Assembly: GCA_009780675.1 (NCBI GenBank)
Contig: WQZP01000001.1
Span: 70,327 to 126,421, forward strand
DNA: 56,095 nucleotides
Direction of reading: 5' to 3'
From: Spirochaetaceae bacterium
GTDB taxonomy: Bacteria; Spirochaetota; Spirochaetia; CADAEX01
Both the position numbers and the translations under genes were made by a program. Under the pieces are notes generated by a model, which was not told the DNA's origin, did not search any database, and saw nothing but the letters and a program-made list of their open reading frames with translations. This document shows positions 31,947 to 41,402 of this stretch, piece by piece (the stretch's first letter is position 1; every line of letters starts with the position of its first letter).

Positions 31947-32831
31947 GTGAATATTCGGGAATTATTAAAAGCTAAAAAACAACCTCTGATTATGGGAGTA
32001 ATCAACACAACTCCGGATTCATTTTTCAGCTTTAGCAGAAAAATCAGTATAAAAAAAGCAGTTTCAGCAGCTTTAAAAATGGCGTCCGACGGGGCAGATA
32101 TAATAGATATTGGCGGCGAGTCAACAAGACCAGGCGCTGATTATATCGATGAGCGCGAGGAGCTAAAAAGGGTTATTCCAGTTGTAAAAGAGATTGCTTT
32201 AAACGTAAAAATACCCATTTCTGTAGATACCAGAAAAAGCAAAGTCGCGTACGAAGCCATAAAAGCTGGCGCTGTGATTATAAACGATATTTCTTCTATG
32301 GAAGACGACCCTGCAATGGTAGATGTCATAAAAGACGCTGGGTGTGATATAATAATCATGCATAAGTTGGGCATCCCCTCTAATATGCAAAAAAATATTT
32401 TTTATACTGATGTTGTCTCAGACATATATAATAAGCTTGAAATTTTAACAGAAAATGCTGTTTCAAAAGGTATTGATGAGGGTAAAATTACAATAGATCC
32501 GGGATTGGGGTTTGGCAAAAGTGTGGATGATAATCTTGCAATAATAAATAATATTGCATACTTTAAAAAACTGGGCTTTCCTGTTCTTGTTGGCCATTCC
32601 AGAAAATCTTTTATTGGAACTATTACAGGAAAGGATGTGGAAGAAAGACTTGCGGGCTCGCTTGCTGCAGGAGTTATTTCTTTGATCAATGGGGCAGATA
32701 TTTTAAGAGTACATGATGTAAGCGAAACTTCAGATACAGTAAAGATTGCAGAAGCATTCATGCGCAATGGTCTGGGCTCCGTACCAGTGCAGACCAGTAT
32801 CAAGGGGAATGACAGAGTAGCGAGCTCGTAG
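31947..32831 (+). CDS. folP: Dihydropteroate synthase FolP
   Basis: FolP condenses p-aminobenzoate with dihydropterin pyrophosphate in folate synthesis. The 294-residue protein starts at a GTG and carries IMGVINTTPDSFF (pyrophosphate-binding loop 1), DIGGESTRPGADYID (loop 2), SVDTRKSKVAYEA, INDISSMEDD, IDPGLGFGKSVDDN and GHSRKSFIG. All sulphonamide/substrate-binding loops look intact. It is 15 bases from cdaA, the same gene pairing seen in other spirochaetes, and heads the folate to c-di-AMP run. Confidence 0.95.
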   Translation: MNIRELLKAKKQPLIMGVINTTPDSFFSFSRKISIKKAVSAALKMASDGADIIDIGGESTRPGADYIDEREELKRVIPVVKEIALNVKIPISVDTRKSKVAYEAIKAGAVIINDISSMEDDPAMVDVIKDAGCDIIIMHKLGIPSNMQKNIFYTDVVSDIYNKLEILTENAVSKGIDEGKITIDPGLGFGKSVDDNLAIINNIAYFKKLGFPVLVGHSRKSFIGTITGKDVEERLAGSLAAGVISLINGADILRVHDVSETSDTVKIAEAFMRNGLGSVPVQTSIKGNDRVASS

Positions 32832-32846
32832 AGGAGTGTAAAAGAT

Positions 32847-33650
32847 TTGGATACTATAAGCATTCGCAATTATTTTGAAATTATCAGACTTGTAATTGAT
32901 ATCCTCGTAATAGCTTTTTTAATTTATCAAGTGTATAAAATTCTTCTCCACACAAAAGCAATGCAGCTTATAAAAGGCACTATAATTATTGGAATTATTT
33001 ATGCCATAGCCTATTTCCTTAGACTGGAAACACTTCTCTGGCTTATGAATAAGTTGGGGCCAGTATTTATAATTTTAATTGTAATTGTGTTTCAGCCGGA
33101 AATAAGGAGCCTTTTTACAAGAGTAGGGCAGGGCAAATTTTTTAAATTATCCACAACTTCAAAATCAAGCGAGATAGAGAGTATTATAAATGCTGCAGAA
33201 ATTCTTTCAGCAATGAAAAGGGGATGCCTGATTGTTTTTGCGCGTCAAGTTGGCTTAAAAAATATTATTGAATCTGGTACAAAACTTAATGCAGATATTT
33301 CCGCGAATTTGATTTTATCGATATTTGGAAAAGATACTCCGCTTCATGATGGAGCTACTATTATTCATGGAAGCCGCATAGTGGCTGCTGGTTGTGTTCT
33401 GCCGTTATCTGAACAGCTTGATATTAAAAGAAGTTTTGGAACAAGGCACCGCGCTGCAATTGGTATTTCGGAGACAACTGATGCTGTTGCTCTTGTTGTA
33501 TCCGAAGAAAGATCTACTATTTCAGTTGCGTATGACGGTATTCTGTATTATGACCTTGAAAAAGATGAGCTTAAAAAAACTCTTGAAAAAGTTCTTAGCG
33601 CAAAAGATGATGTAGAAAATAAAGAAAAAGAGGTTCAGGTTGAAACTTAA
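32847..33650 (+). CDS. cdaA: Diadenylate cyclase CdaA
   Basis: CdaA makes cyclic di-AMP from two ATP at the inner membrane. The 267-residue protein starts at TTG with GAGGAG (32831-32836) upstream. Three membrane segments fill residues 12-95 (IIRLVIDILVIAFLIYQV, IIIGIIYAIAYFLRL, GPVFIILIVIVFQPE). The DAC domain shows the catalytic DGA in TPLHDGATII (about residue 167) and RHR in GTRHRAAIGI (about 201). A coiled acidic tail ends the protein. The YbbR gene overlaps its end by 11 bases, matching the known CdaA-CdaR partnership. Confidence 0.95.
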   Translation: MDTISIRNYFEIIRLVIDILVIAFLIYQVYKILLHTKAMQLIKGTIIIGIIYAIAYFLRLETLLWLMNKLGPVFIILIVIVFQPEIRSLFTRVGQGKFFKLSTTSKSSEIESIINAAEILSAMKRGCLIVFARQVGLKNIIESGTKLNADISANLILSIFGKDTPLHDGATIIHGSRIVAAGCVLPLSEQLDIKRSFGTRHRAAIGISETTDAVALVVSEERSTISVAYDGILYYDLEKDELKKTLEKVLSAKDDVENKEKEVQVET

Positions 33651-34047
33651 AAAGATTGGCAAAAGTATTATAAATAATTGGCCTGTGAAAATACTGTCAA
33701 TTGCCCTGGCTGTGCTTTTGTTTTTTTTTGCAAGGCTTACTACAATAGAAAGCCATCATATAATAGTTCCTCTTGAGGTTATCCTGAACGAGAATTTTGT
33801 ACCTGCGGGTGCGCAGTCGTATCCTACAGATGTAAGAATATCTTTAAGAGGCAGAAGCGAAAACTTTCTTTTAATAACTGAAAATGATATAATAGCGTAT
33901 GTTGACTTTAGCGCAAAAGAAAAAAGTGGCTACTACAGAGAACCCATAAGGATTAGAAAAAGAGGCAATGCACTTTTTGCAGACCTGCTTGAGGTAAAAG
34001 TTGAACCCAGAGAAGTTCGCCTTAGAATAGAAGAAAGGCTTAGGTAG
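33640..34047 (+). CDS. YbbR-domain protein (CdaR-like)
   Basis: A protein of 135 residues starting at a TTG that overlaps cdaA by 11 bases. One N-terminal membrane segment (VKILSIALAVLLFFFARL) anchors a single periplasmic YbbR domain: SYPTDVRISLRGRSENFLLI and IRIRKRGNALFADLLEVKVE. Firmicute CdaR has four YbbR domains and controls CdaA; one domain here is a shortened form, as usual in spirochaetes. Confidence 0.88.
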   Translation: MKLKKIGKSIINNWPVKILSIALAVLLFFFARLTTIESHHIIVPLEVILNENFVPAGAQSYPTDVRISLRGRSENFLLITENDIIAYVDFSAKEKSGYYREPIRIRKRGNALFADLLEVKVEPREVRLRIEERLR

Positions 34048-34060
34048 GAGGAAGATAAAA

Positions 34061-34444
34061 ATGATTATTGGCATGGGGATAGATATTGTAAGAATTGAGC
34101 GAATGAAAAAGTGGATTGTCCGCCCTTTGTTAATGGAAAGATATTTTCATGAAAAAGAGATTGAAGGTGTAAAATCAAGAGGCCAGCTCGCAGCAGCGGG
34201 AGCTGCAATGTTTTTTGCAGCAAGGTTTGCAGCAAAAGAAGCATTTGGAAAAGCATTGGGAACAGGTCTTCTGGGTATATCATTAAAGGAAATTCAGGTT
34301 GAAAATAATGTAAATGGAAAGCCTGTAATTAATTTATATGGCAAGGCAAAAGAAGCTTTTGAAAAAACAGGTGGAACAAAAATTCATGCTTCACTTACAC
34401 ATGAAACAGATAACGCATTAGCCGTTGTTATTATAGAGAGATAA
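34061..34444 (+). CDS. acpS: Holo-[acyl-carrier-protein] synthase AcpS
   Basis: AcpS attaches 4'-phosphopantetheine to acyl carrier protein. The 127-residue protein opens MIIGMGIDIVRIERM (metal-binding Asp in GIDIV). It contains FFAARFAAKEAFGKALGTGL (the F(A/S)xxFAAKEAxxKAxGTG signature) and ends with HASLTHETDNALAVVII. A strong TAGGAGGAAG ribosome site precedes the ATG. Confidence 0.95.
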   Translation: MIIGMGIDIVRIERMKKWIVRPLLMERYFHEKEIEGVKSRGQLAAAGAAMFFAARFAAKEAFGKALGTGLLGISLKEIQVENNVNGKPVINLYGKAKEAFEKTGGTKIHASLTHETDNALAVVIIER

Positions 34445-34446
34445 AT

Positions 34447-35310
34447 ATGAGTGACGAAAACAGTAAACAACCTATAACTTTTTTATCAAAGACCGAAACA
34501 GACTGTCCTGTATGCGGCTTAAAATTCCGAAAAGAAGAGATGATGACAGGAGGTGGCAGGCTGAATGCAGGCGACCTTACAGAAGAGCTAAGGCGGTTAT
34601 ACATACCATCGAAAAAATATGGGGAAATAAATCCTTTGATTTATTATATTACTACATGCCCGGATTGTCTTTTTTCTGCTTCTGCTTCTGATTTTTCTGA
34701 AGTTAAGGCACCGCAGATAGCAGAGCTCAAAGCCAATACAGAAGACAGAATTTCTTCTCTTGAAAGTATTTTTGATTCTGTAGATTTTAAAGCAAAAAGA
34801 ACTCTTATAGAAGGAATTGCTTCTTACTACCTTGCTGTAATGGCGCTTGATTCTTTTACAAAAGATATGAGCCCTACAGTTAAGGGAGGCATTTATTGCT
34901 TGCGGAGCGCATGGTTATGCAATGATCTTCATGCAAAATTCCCTTCTGAAAATTACGATTATATGGCAGAGCTTTTTTACAAAAAGGCAACATTCTATTA
35001 TGTTAAAGCGCTTGATTACGAACAGGATGGCTCAGAAGGGATAGGGGGCGCAAAAAATCTTGGTCCTGATCTTGATAAAAATTACTGCTATGACGGAGTT
35101 TTATATGTTGGCGCGTATCTTCAATATAAATATGCATCAATAGAAGATGAGGCTAAACATAAAGAAGCGTTGGCAAATGCAAAAAGAATAGTGGCAAAAA
35201 TATTTGGTATGGGTAAGGCATCTAAAAATAAGCCAGCTGCAATTCTTGATAATGCAAAAGACCTTTATGATAAAATAAAAAATGAGCTAAAAGATCCATC
35301 TGATGAGTAG
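34447..35310 (+). CDS. DUF2225 family protein
   Basis: A 287-residue cytoplasmic protein. An N-terminal zinc-binding module carries CPVCGLKFRKEEMM (residues 20-33) and TCPDCLFSASASDF (about 75), giving two C-x-x-C pairs. The C-terminal two thirds is helical and TPR-like (YYLAVMALDSFTKDM, LYVGAYLQYKYASIEDEAKH). DUF2225 proteins are found in spirochaetes and Firmicutes with no proven function. It starts 2 bases after acpS and overlaps truA by 8 bases. Confidence 0.85.
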   Translation: MSDENSKQPITFLSKTETDCPVCGLKFRKEEMMTGGGRLNAGDLTEELRRLYIPSKKYGEINPLIYYITTCPDCLFSASASDFSEVKAPQIAELKANTEDRISSLESIFDSVDFKAKRTLIEGIASYYLAVMALDSFTKDMSPTVKGGIYCLRSAWLCNDLHAKFPSENYDYMAELFYKKATFYYVKALDYEQDGSEGIGGAKNLGPDLDKNYCYDGVLYVGAYLQYKYASIEDEAKHKEALANAKRIVAKIFGMGKASKNKPAAILDNAKDLYDKIKNELKDPSDE

Positions 35311-36067
35311 TATGGTCAGAAACATAAAGCTTGTAATAGCGTATAACGGAAAAAAATACGCAGGCTGGCAGATTCAGGATAATGATACTACGATTCAGGG
35401 TTTAATCGAAGAAGCTTTAAAAAAAATACATAAATACGAAATAAGGATTGTCGGAGCAGGAAGGACAGACTCAGGTGTTCATGCAATTGGTCAGGTTGCA
35501 AATTTCAATACAGATTTGGCTTCAATCCCCGCAGAAAAGTTTTCACTGGCGCTTAACTCAATACTCCCGGAGGATATAAGAATTCTTGAAAGCAAAGAAG
35601 TTGATCTCTCTTTCAACTCCAGATATGATGCTATTGAGAGAATTTACAAGTACCAATTAACAGATATTTATTCAGTTATGCCCTGGGAAAAAGATTTTTC
35701 AATGTATATAGATAAAAAACTTGATATTACTGTTCTTAATGACATAGCTTCTGCAGTGATTGGAACACATGATTTTTCTGCGTTTTCAGCCCCTATGGAA
35801 GAGCATGTATCAACTGTCAAAACTATTTTTAGCTCTTCTTTTTACCCTTCATACCCTTTTATAATATATAAAATATCAGGAAGTGGATTTCTAAGAAAAA
35901 TGGTAAGATCTATTATTGGCACAATCGTAGAAATATATAAAAATGGGGGAGGGCGAGGAGAACTTGAAAAAATATTGTTTTCTAAAGACCGCTCTTTATC
36001 AGGTGCAACTGCTCCTGCCAAGGGATTATTTCTTGATTATGTAATTTACGACAGGGAAAAGGGATGA
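35303..36067 (+). CDS. truA: tRNA pseudouridine(38-40) synthase TruA
   Basis: TruA makes pseudouridine in the anticodon stem at positions 38-40. The 254 residues include the catalytic aspartate in VGAGRTDSGVHAIGQVANFN. Other family motifs are YNGKKYAGWQIQ, RYDAIERIYKYQL and SGSGFLRKMVRSIIGT. The start is at ATG 35303 or 35312. It overlaps the next gene by 4 bases. Confidence 0.95.
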   Translation: MSSMVRNIKLVIAYNGKKYAGWQIQDNDTTIQGLIEEALKKIHKYEIRIVGAGRTDSGVHAIGQVANFNTDLASIPAEKFSLALNSILPEDIRILESKEVDLSFNSRYDAIERIYKYQLTDIYSVMPWEKDFSMYIDKKLDITVLNDIASAVIGTHDFSAFSAPMEEHVSTVKTIFSSSFYPSYPFIIYKISGSGFLRKMVRSIIGTIVEIYKNGGGRGELEKILFSKDRSLSGATAPAKGLFLDYVIYDREKG

Positions 36068-36813
36068 GAAAAGTACTTAGTGATTTGTGGAATGTTCTTG
36101 AAGACTACAGGCAGTTAGTAAATTATGGATATAAATGCGATAATAGGGAATACTATGTTCCTGAAACAATAACCAATACTCCTGGTCCCAGGTCTGTTAC
36201 TCCAGCGCAGGTTGAGACAGGCTCTGCTGGAGCGGAGCAAGCGCAAGAGAATGAACCAGATTCTTTTGAAAAAATTACTAAAGAGATTATGCAATGTACA
36301 AAGTGCAAACTTTGTAAAGAAAGGAAAAACAGTGTCCCCGGAACCGGTGTTTTAAGCCCACTTGTTATGGTTATTGGTGAAGGACCCGGAGCAGAAGAGG
36401 ATTCTCAAGGGCTCCCTTTTGTAGGGGCAGCTGGGCAATATCTTGATAAATGGCTTAATGCGATTTCACTTGACCGCGCAACAAATTGTTTTATAGGTAA
36501 TATTGTTAAATGCAGACCACCTGGAAACCGTGATCCGCAACCTGATGAAGCAGAGCAATGTATTGTGTTTTTAAAAAGACAGATAGCGCTGCTTAAACCT
36601 AGGGCAATTCTTACTGTTGGAAGAGTTGCAAGCAGCATAATAACTGCTCAGGAAGGGGGGATAGGAAAACTGCGGGGTAAAATTTATAATTATGAAGGGA
36701 TACCTGTTGTTGTTACTTACCACCCAAGCGCAGTTTTGCGGGACAGGAGTTATAGGGCAGCAGTATGGGATGACCTTAGAGAACTTAGAAAAATACTAGA
36801 TGAAATAACCTGA
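36064..36813 (+). CDS. Uracil-DNA glycosylase, Fe-S family 4/5 type
   Basis: This enzyme removes uracil from DNA. The 249 residues have a variable N-terminal 65, then Cys78 and Cys81 (MQCTKCKLCKERKN) as cluster ligands. The family motifs VIGEGPGAEEDSQGLPFVGA, NIVKCRPPGNRDPQPDEAEQ (third cysteine) and VTYHPSAVLRD follow. The N-terminal extension is longer than in many members. It overlaps truA and priA by 4 and 1 bases, so is co-translated with them. Confidence 0.93.
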   Translation: MRKVLSDLWNVLEDYRQLVNYGYKCDNREYYVPETITNTPGPRSVTPAQVETGSAGAEQAQENEPDSFEKITKEIMQCTKCKLCKERKNSVPGTGVLSPLVMVIGEGPGAEEDSQGLPFVGAAGQYLDKWLNAISLDRATNCFIGNIVKCRPPGNRDPQPDEAEQCIVFLKRQIALLKPRAILTVGRVASSIITAQEGGIGKLRGKIYNYEGIPVVVTYHPSAVLRDRSYRAAVWDDLRELRKILDEIT

Positions 36814-38771
36814 TGTATATAGAAGTACTCTTTAACATTCCGTTGAAAACAACATTTTATTATGCAGCTACGGATAAACCCGGGAACAAAGATAGTATAA
36901 AAACAGGGGTAAGGGTTTCTGCTGGATTTGGGAAAAGAAAACTTACAGGATTCATTGTAAATATTCTTAAAGAAAGCCCTAACGTAGATTTTGAAATAAA
37001 AAATATCGAAAGAATTATAGATGATGTTCCTTTGTTTGATGATGATTATTATGATTTGGCAAAATGGGTTTCGGGAATGTATATGTGTTCAACAGGGGAA
37101 GCTCTTTTTTCCATGATACCTTCGGGGCGCAGGGAAAAAGATTTTGAAATCGATGTTGCTGAAGAGAGTTTGGAAAATTTTAGCCGTATAACTTTGAACA
37201 AAGGGCAAAAGAGTGTTATTGAAAAAATACAATGCAGCAACAATTCCCTTTTTTATATCTATGGAGTAACAGGATCCGGTAAAACCGAAGTTTATCTTCA
37301 TATTGCCGAAGATGTTTTGGCTCAGGGAAAAAGTGTTATATATCTGGTTCCGGAAATAGCTTTGACTCATCAACTTATGGATTATATGACAGCAAGATTT
37401 GGAACAAATATTGCTGTGCTCCATTCAGGACTTACTCCATCACAAAAATTAAAACAGTGGAGAAGAATACAAACAGGTGAAGCAAAAATTATTCTGGGCG
37501 CAAGAAGCGCTGTTTTCGCGCCTGCAAAAAATTTAGGGCTCATAATACTTGACGAAGAACACGAGGCAAGTTATAAATCAGGCTCTACACCAAGATATCA
37601 CGCGCGTCAAGTTGCAATGCACAGAATAAAAACCTCCAAAGGAAAACTCATAATGGGCAGCGCAACCCCCTCTGTCGAAGCATATCATCTCATGGCAGAA
37701 GGGGTTCTTGAAAAATGCGAACTTATGGAAATTGCTGCAGGCGGCACTTTTGCTCCTGTCCGCGTTATTGATATGAAAGGGCAAGATTCTGCGATCTCAT
37801 CATACCTTGCAGAAAAAATAAGAGAAGTAACTGCAAAAAAAGGGCAGGTAATACTATTTCTTAACAGGAGAGGTTTTTTCTATTACTATTACTGCCTTTA
37901 TTGCAAATATGAGTTTAAATGCAAACAATGTTCTGTTTCCCTAACGTACCATAAAGAAAGGAATAAGCTGGTGTGTCACTATTGCGGATACTCTGAAACC
38001 CCCGCAAGAGTATGCCCCTCATGTAATTCCTCCGAAGTGGGGTATTCAGGCTTTGGAACAGAAAAAATAGAGAGCGATATAAATAATTTTTTCCCATACC
38101 TTAGATCTCAACGCCTTGATAAAGATAGCATAAAAAAAGGGAGCGCTGTAAAAGAGATATTTACCAAATTCAAAAATAACGAGATCGACTTGCTCCTTGG
38201 CACCCAAATTATTGCCAAAGGGCTGAATTTCCCTGGCGTCAAACTGATAGGCATTATTATGGCAGATACAACATTACAGCTCCCTGACTTCCGGTCTGCT
38301 GAAAAAACATATTCACTTATTACACAAGTTGCAGGAAGAACAGGCCGGTTTTCCAAAGACGGCGAAGTCGTTATCCAAACTTACAGGCCAGATAATTATG
38401 CAATAAAATTCGCTGCGCAAAGAAAACACACTGAATTTTATAATGCAGAACTTGAAAACAGAAAAGCAATGCGATTTCCCCCATTCTCCAGAGTTATACG
38501 AGTTATATTCAGGTCTAAAGAGAAAGAAAAAGCTTTATTGGCAGCAAAGGATTTTTACAATATTCTTGCTCAAAATAAAGGGAGTTTTGATATATTGGGA
38601 CCTGCAGAATGTCCTCTTGCGCTTATCGCAGGAAGCAGCAGATACCATATCCTTGTCACTGCTAAGGATATTAAAAACTCCCATAGGGTAGTTAGTGGAA
38701 CAATAGAAAAACTTAAAACCCCCTCTGGCGTGTATGTAGAGATAGATGTGGACCCAGTGTCGCTTATGTAA
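36813..38771 (+). CDS. priA: Primosomal replication helicase PriA
   Basis: PriA restarts stalled replication forks. The 652-residue protein shows an N-terminal fork-binding domain, Walker A YGVTGSGKTEVYLHI (about residue 150) and the DEEH box ILDEEHEASYKSG (about 246). Two zinc-binding loops (CLYCKYEFKCKQC, CHYCGYS, CPSCNSSEVG, about 359-408) and helicase motif VI QVAGRTGRFSKDG follow. Its start ATG shares the A of the udg stop (TGATG). Confidence 0.95.
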   Translation: MYIEVLFNIPLKTTFYYAATDKPGNKDSIKTGVRVSAGFGKRKLTGFIVNILKESPNVDFEIKNIERIIDDVPLFDDDYYDLAKWVSGMYMCSTGEALFSMIPSGRREKDFEIDVAEESLENFSRITLNKGQKSVIEKIQCSNNSLFYIYGVTGSGKTEVYLHIAEDVLAQGKSVIYLVPEIALTHQLMDYMTARFGTNIAVLHSGLTPSQKLKQWRRIQTGEAKIILGARSAVFAPAKNLGLIILDEEHEASYKSGSTPRYHARQVAMHRIKTSKGKLIMGSATPSVEAYHLMAEGVLEKCELMEIAAGGTFAPVRVIDMKGQDSAISSYLAEKIREVTAKKGQVILFLNRRGFFYYYYCLYCKYEFKCKQCSVSLTYHKERNKLVCHYCGYSETPARVCPSCNSSEVGYSGFGTEKIESDINNFFPYLRSQRLDKDSIKKGSAVKEIFTKFKNNEIDLLLGTQIIAKGLNFPGVKLIGIIMADTTLQLPDFRSAEKTYSLITQVAGRTGRFSKDGEVVIQTYRPDNYAIKFAAQRKHTEFYNAELENRKAMRFPPFSRVIRVIFRSKEKEKALLAAKDFYNILAQNKGSFDILGPAECPLALIAGSSRYHILVTAKDIKNSHRVVSGTIEKLKTPSGVYVEIDVDPVSLM

Positions 38772-38778
38772 CCCTGTG

Positions 38779-38807
38779 TTGACTTTCGCAATATCTTCTA
38801 TAATAAT
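38779..38807 (+). promoter_or_regulatory. Probable sigma-70 promoter of def-fmt
   Basis: TTGACT (38779-38784), 17-base spacer, AATAAT (38802-38807), 31 bases before the def start. TATAAT with 14-base spacing (38799-38804) is also possible. Confidence 0.5.
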
Positions 38808-38837
38808 GTAATATAAAGCAAAATTAGGACTCAAATT

Positions 38838-39329
38838 ATGACAGACATATTAACAATGGAAAATGATATTTTAAAAGAAAAATCAGCCCCTGTTTCAGAA
38901 ATAGATGAAAATATAAGAAACCTTATAACTAAAATGGAAGAAATTCTTGATAAAAATAATGGGGTCGGCCTTGCCGCGCCTCAGATTGGAGAAAATAAAC
39001 GGATTTTTATAACAAAAGTTCCTGGCGATATTCTAAGAGTTTTTATAAACCCGGAAATCATTCAAACATCCCAAGAGCTTGAAAATTATGAAGAAGGGTG
39101 CCTCAGCATTCCAGGAGTGTGGGCAAAGGTTGTAAGGCCGACTGCAATAGCTATGCAAGCATGGGATTCAAAAGGGAAAGTTTTTAGAGTAGATGTAGAA
39201 GGAATTCTGGCAAGAGTAATTCAACATGAATTTGACCACCTGAATGGTATTTTATTTACAGACAGACTTGATGAAAAACAAAGAGAAAAAGCATTAAAAG
39301 TATATGACAGGAAAAATAAGCCCAAATGA
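38838..39329 (+). CDS. def: Peptide deformylase Def
   Basis: Def removes formyl from nascent proteins. The 163 residues contain all three metal-site motifs: GVGLAAPQIG, EGCLSIPGV (Cys ligand) and QHEFDHLNGILF (two His ligands and catalytic Glu). It overlaps fmt by 4 bases (ATGA); the formylation and deformylation enzymes are thus made together. Confidence 0.96.
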   Translation: MTDILTMENDILKEKSAPVSEIDENIRNLITKMEEILDKNNGVGLAAPQIGENKRIFITKVPGDILRVFINPEIIQTSQELENYEEGCLSIPGVWAKVVRPTAIAMQAWDSKGKVFRVDVEGILARVIQHEFDHLNGILFTDRLDEKQREKALKVYDRKNKPK

Positions 39330-40294
39330 ATATTTTCTTTGCTGGTACTCCTGAAATCGCTGTTAAATCCCTGGAAAAAATAGCAGAAAACTTTAATATT
39401 TGCGGAGTTCTTACAAACCCCGACAAACCTCAGGGACGCAGCAATAAAATAGTTTTTTCTCCTGTAAAAACAACAGCCTTATCGCTGTCACTCCCGCTAT
39501 TCCAGCCCGAAACAATTAACAGCGATTTTATCTCAACAATAAAAAGCCTTAACCCCGATATTCTGGTCACATTTGCGTACGGAAAAATATTTAAAAAAGA
39601 TTTTCTCTCGATATTCAGTAAAGAGACCCTTAATATCCACCCATCTTTACTTCCAAAATACAGAGGACCATCTCCAATCACAGCAGCAATTCTTGCAGGA
39701 GATCCGGAAACAGGCATAACCATCCAAAAGATGGCGCTTAAAATGGATAGTGGGGATATCGTCAAACAAGTGCAATTCCCGCTAACAGGAAGCGAGACCG
39801 CTGATTCCCTGACAGAAGATGTAGCAGAAAAAAGCGCTTTGCTCATTACAGAAGTTCTCGCAAACATTATTTCGGATAACTATTCCCCCATACCGCAAGA
39901 CCATTCCCTTGCATCTTACTGCTCTTTTGTAAAAAAAGACGATGGACTTATAAACTGGAATGACAAAACCGTGCAAATTGAAAGAAAATTCAGGGCATAT
40001 AAAAATTGGCCAGGAATCTTTACATACTGGAAAGGAAAACTTATAGTAATTACAGAGTGCTGTTTAGTATCTGAAAATGATGCTAAAAATATAAATACGC
40101 CAGATATTGTACCTGGTACTGCTGCTTTTGTTGATAAAAACAAAGGAATTCTTATAAAAACAATAGATGGTTTTTTAGCTGTTACAAGGGTAAAACCACA
40201 GTCAAAAAACGAAATGGATTTTAAATCATTTTTAAATGGTTCAAAAGATTTTATAGGCTCTATTTTGGAAAATGATTTACTAAAAAGCAGCTAA
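39326..40294 (+). CDS. fmt: Methionyl-tRNA formyltransferase Fmt
   Basis: Fmt formylates initiator Met-tRNA with 10-formyltetrahydrofolate. The 322-residue protein carries the catalytic SLLPKYRGPSPITAAIL segment (HPSLLPKYRG) and the opening NIFFAGTPEIAVKSLEKIAE. The tRNA-binding C-terminal domain (about 205-315) is normal in length. Confidence 0.95.
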   Translation: MNIFFAGTPEIAVKSLEKIAENFNICGVLTNPDKPQGRSNKIVFSPVKTTALSLSLPLFQPETINSDFISTIKSLNPDILVTFAYGKIFKKDFLSIFSKETLNIHPSLLPKYRGPSPITAAILAGDPETGITIQKMALKMDSGDIVKQVQFPLTGSETADSLTEDVAEKSALLITEVLANIISDNYSPIPQDHSLASYCSFVKKDDGLINWNDKTVQIERKFRAYKNWPGIFTYWKGKLIVITECCLVSENDAKNINTPDIVPGTAAFVDKNKGILIKTIDGFLAVTRVKPQSKNEMDFKSFLNGSKDFIGSILENDLLKSS

Positions 40295-40323
40295 AGTGTA
40301 ATCTATTAGAATCTGGAGATTGT

Positions 40324-41337
40324 ATGTTGAGTTGGATTAGCAGAATTAGAAATATCTTCCCTTCCCGAGAAGATGATCAAGATATAAAATTTTCTAAAAT
40401 AATAATATATGTTGTTACAGGACTCCTTCTGTTTATGCTTTTATCAGGTGTTTTAGCATTTATGCTTATGGTAAGAAGTGCAGAAGATGTTATGATTCCC
40501 AATGTAACAGGGATGAAACTGGAAGATGCTTTGATTGCTGTCCAGGATAGAGGGCTCAACAGCAGGATACAATTAAGATTTTCCGCAAATCCCCTGGACA
40601 GAGGCAATATAATAGAACAATCCCCTGCTCCGGGAACAATAAAAAAAGCCGGGAGCCATGTAGTTTTAAGAGTAAGCAGAGGCTCAATTATTGATCAAAT
40701 GGAAAATTATGTAGGGTGGCAGGTTAGAGACCTTGAAACGCACTTAAAATCACTTGGCGCTACGATAACAATAAATGAGCCTCTGATAAGAATTCACAGT
40801 GATATGCCTGAAGGCACAATACTTGAGCAAAAGCCGCTTCCAGGAACAGATATTTCAAGCGGAGGAGCAGAGCTTTCCCTTGTTGTAAGCTTGGGACCAG
40901 AGGGGCAAACTTTATCTGTTCCTGATCTTGTGGATATTGATTTTACAACAGCAATGAGAAGAGCTGCTGCAAATAATATCCCTTTTCTGTTTACCCAGAG
41001 AGAACCAAGAAGAGGAGAAGGAAGGGGAGTTATCGTTGAACAAAGGCCTGGAAGAGATGAAAATGTACCAATTGGAACAACTGTTCAGCTTACAGTTACC
41101 CCTCCTGAGCCATCTGGCGGAAGAATTTTTGGAATTCTTAACAGAACACTTCCCGAACACCCAGTAGCAGTTGATACAGCTTTTTACATAATATCTGAAG
41201 ACGGAGTAAAAGACGAAGTTTTTAGGCTGAGACATAGAGGTGGAGCCATGGCTATTCCTTTTTTTGAGGAAGAAGGCACAGTTCTTGTAATATCTGTAAT
41301 GGGCAGGGACTTAATTCATTTTATAGTCAGGAGATAA
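40324..41337 (+). CDS. PASTA-domain membrane protein
   Basis: A protein of 337 residues. A short cytoplasmic N-terminus precedes one membrane segment (IIYVVTGLLLFMLLSGVLAF). Three PASTA domains follow, each with V-P-(N/D)-x-x-G/D openings: VMIPNVTGMKLEDALIAVQD, a second around 120-185, and LSVPDLVDIDFTTAMRRAAA. Each ends in PLPGTDI-like E/Q-x-P-xPG turns (EQSPAPGTIKKAG, EQRPGRDENVPIGTTVQLTV). PASTA domains bind peptidoglycan; no kinase domain is present. The protein probably senses or anchors cell wall in the periplasm. Confidence 0.87.
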   Translation: MLSWISRIRNIFPSREDDQDIKFSKIIIYVVTGLLLFMLLSGVLAFMLMVRSAEDVMIPNVTGMKLEDALIAVQDRGLNSRIQLRFSANPLDRGNIIEQSPAPGTIKKAGSHVVLRVSRGSIIDQMENYVGWQVRDLETHLKSLGATITINEPLIRIHSDMPEGTILEQKPLPGTDISSGGAELSLVVSLGPEGQTLSVPDLVDIDFTTAMRRAAANNIPFLFTQREPRRGEGRGVIVEQRPGRDENVPIGTTVQLTVTPPEPSGGRIFGILNRTLPEHPVAVDTAFYIISEDGVKDEVFRLRHRGGAMAIPFFEEEGTVLVISVMGRDLIHFIVRR

Positions 41338-41402
41338 AGTTGGTATGCGTAGCCATATCAATTTTGCCAGCCTTACCTCACCCAGGGGCAGGCGAAGCTG
41401 TA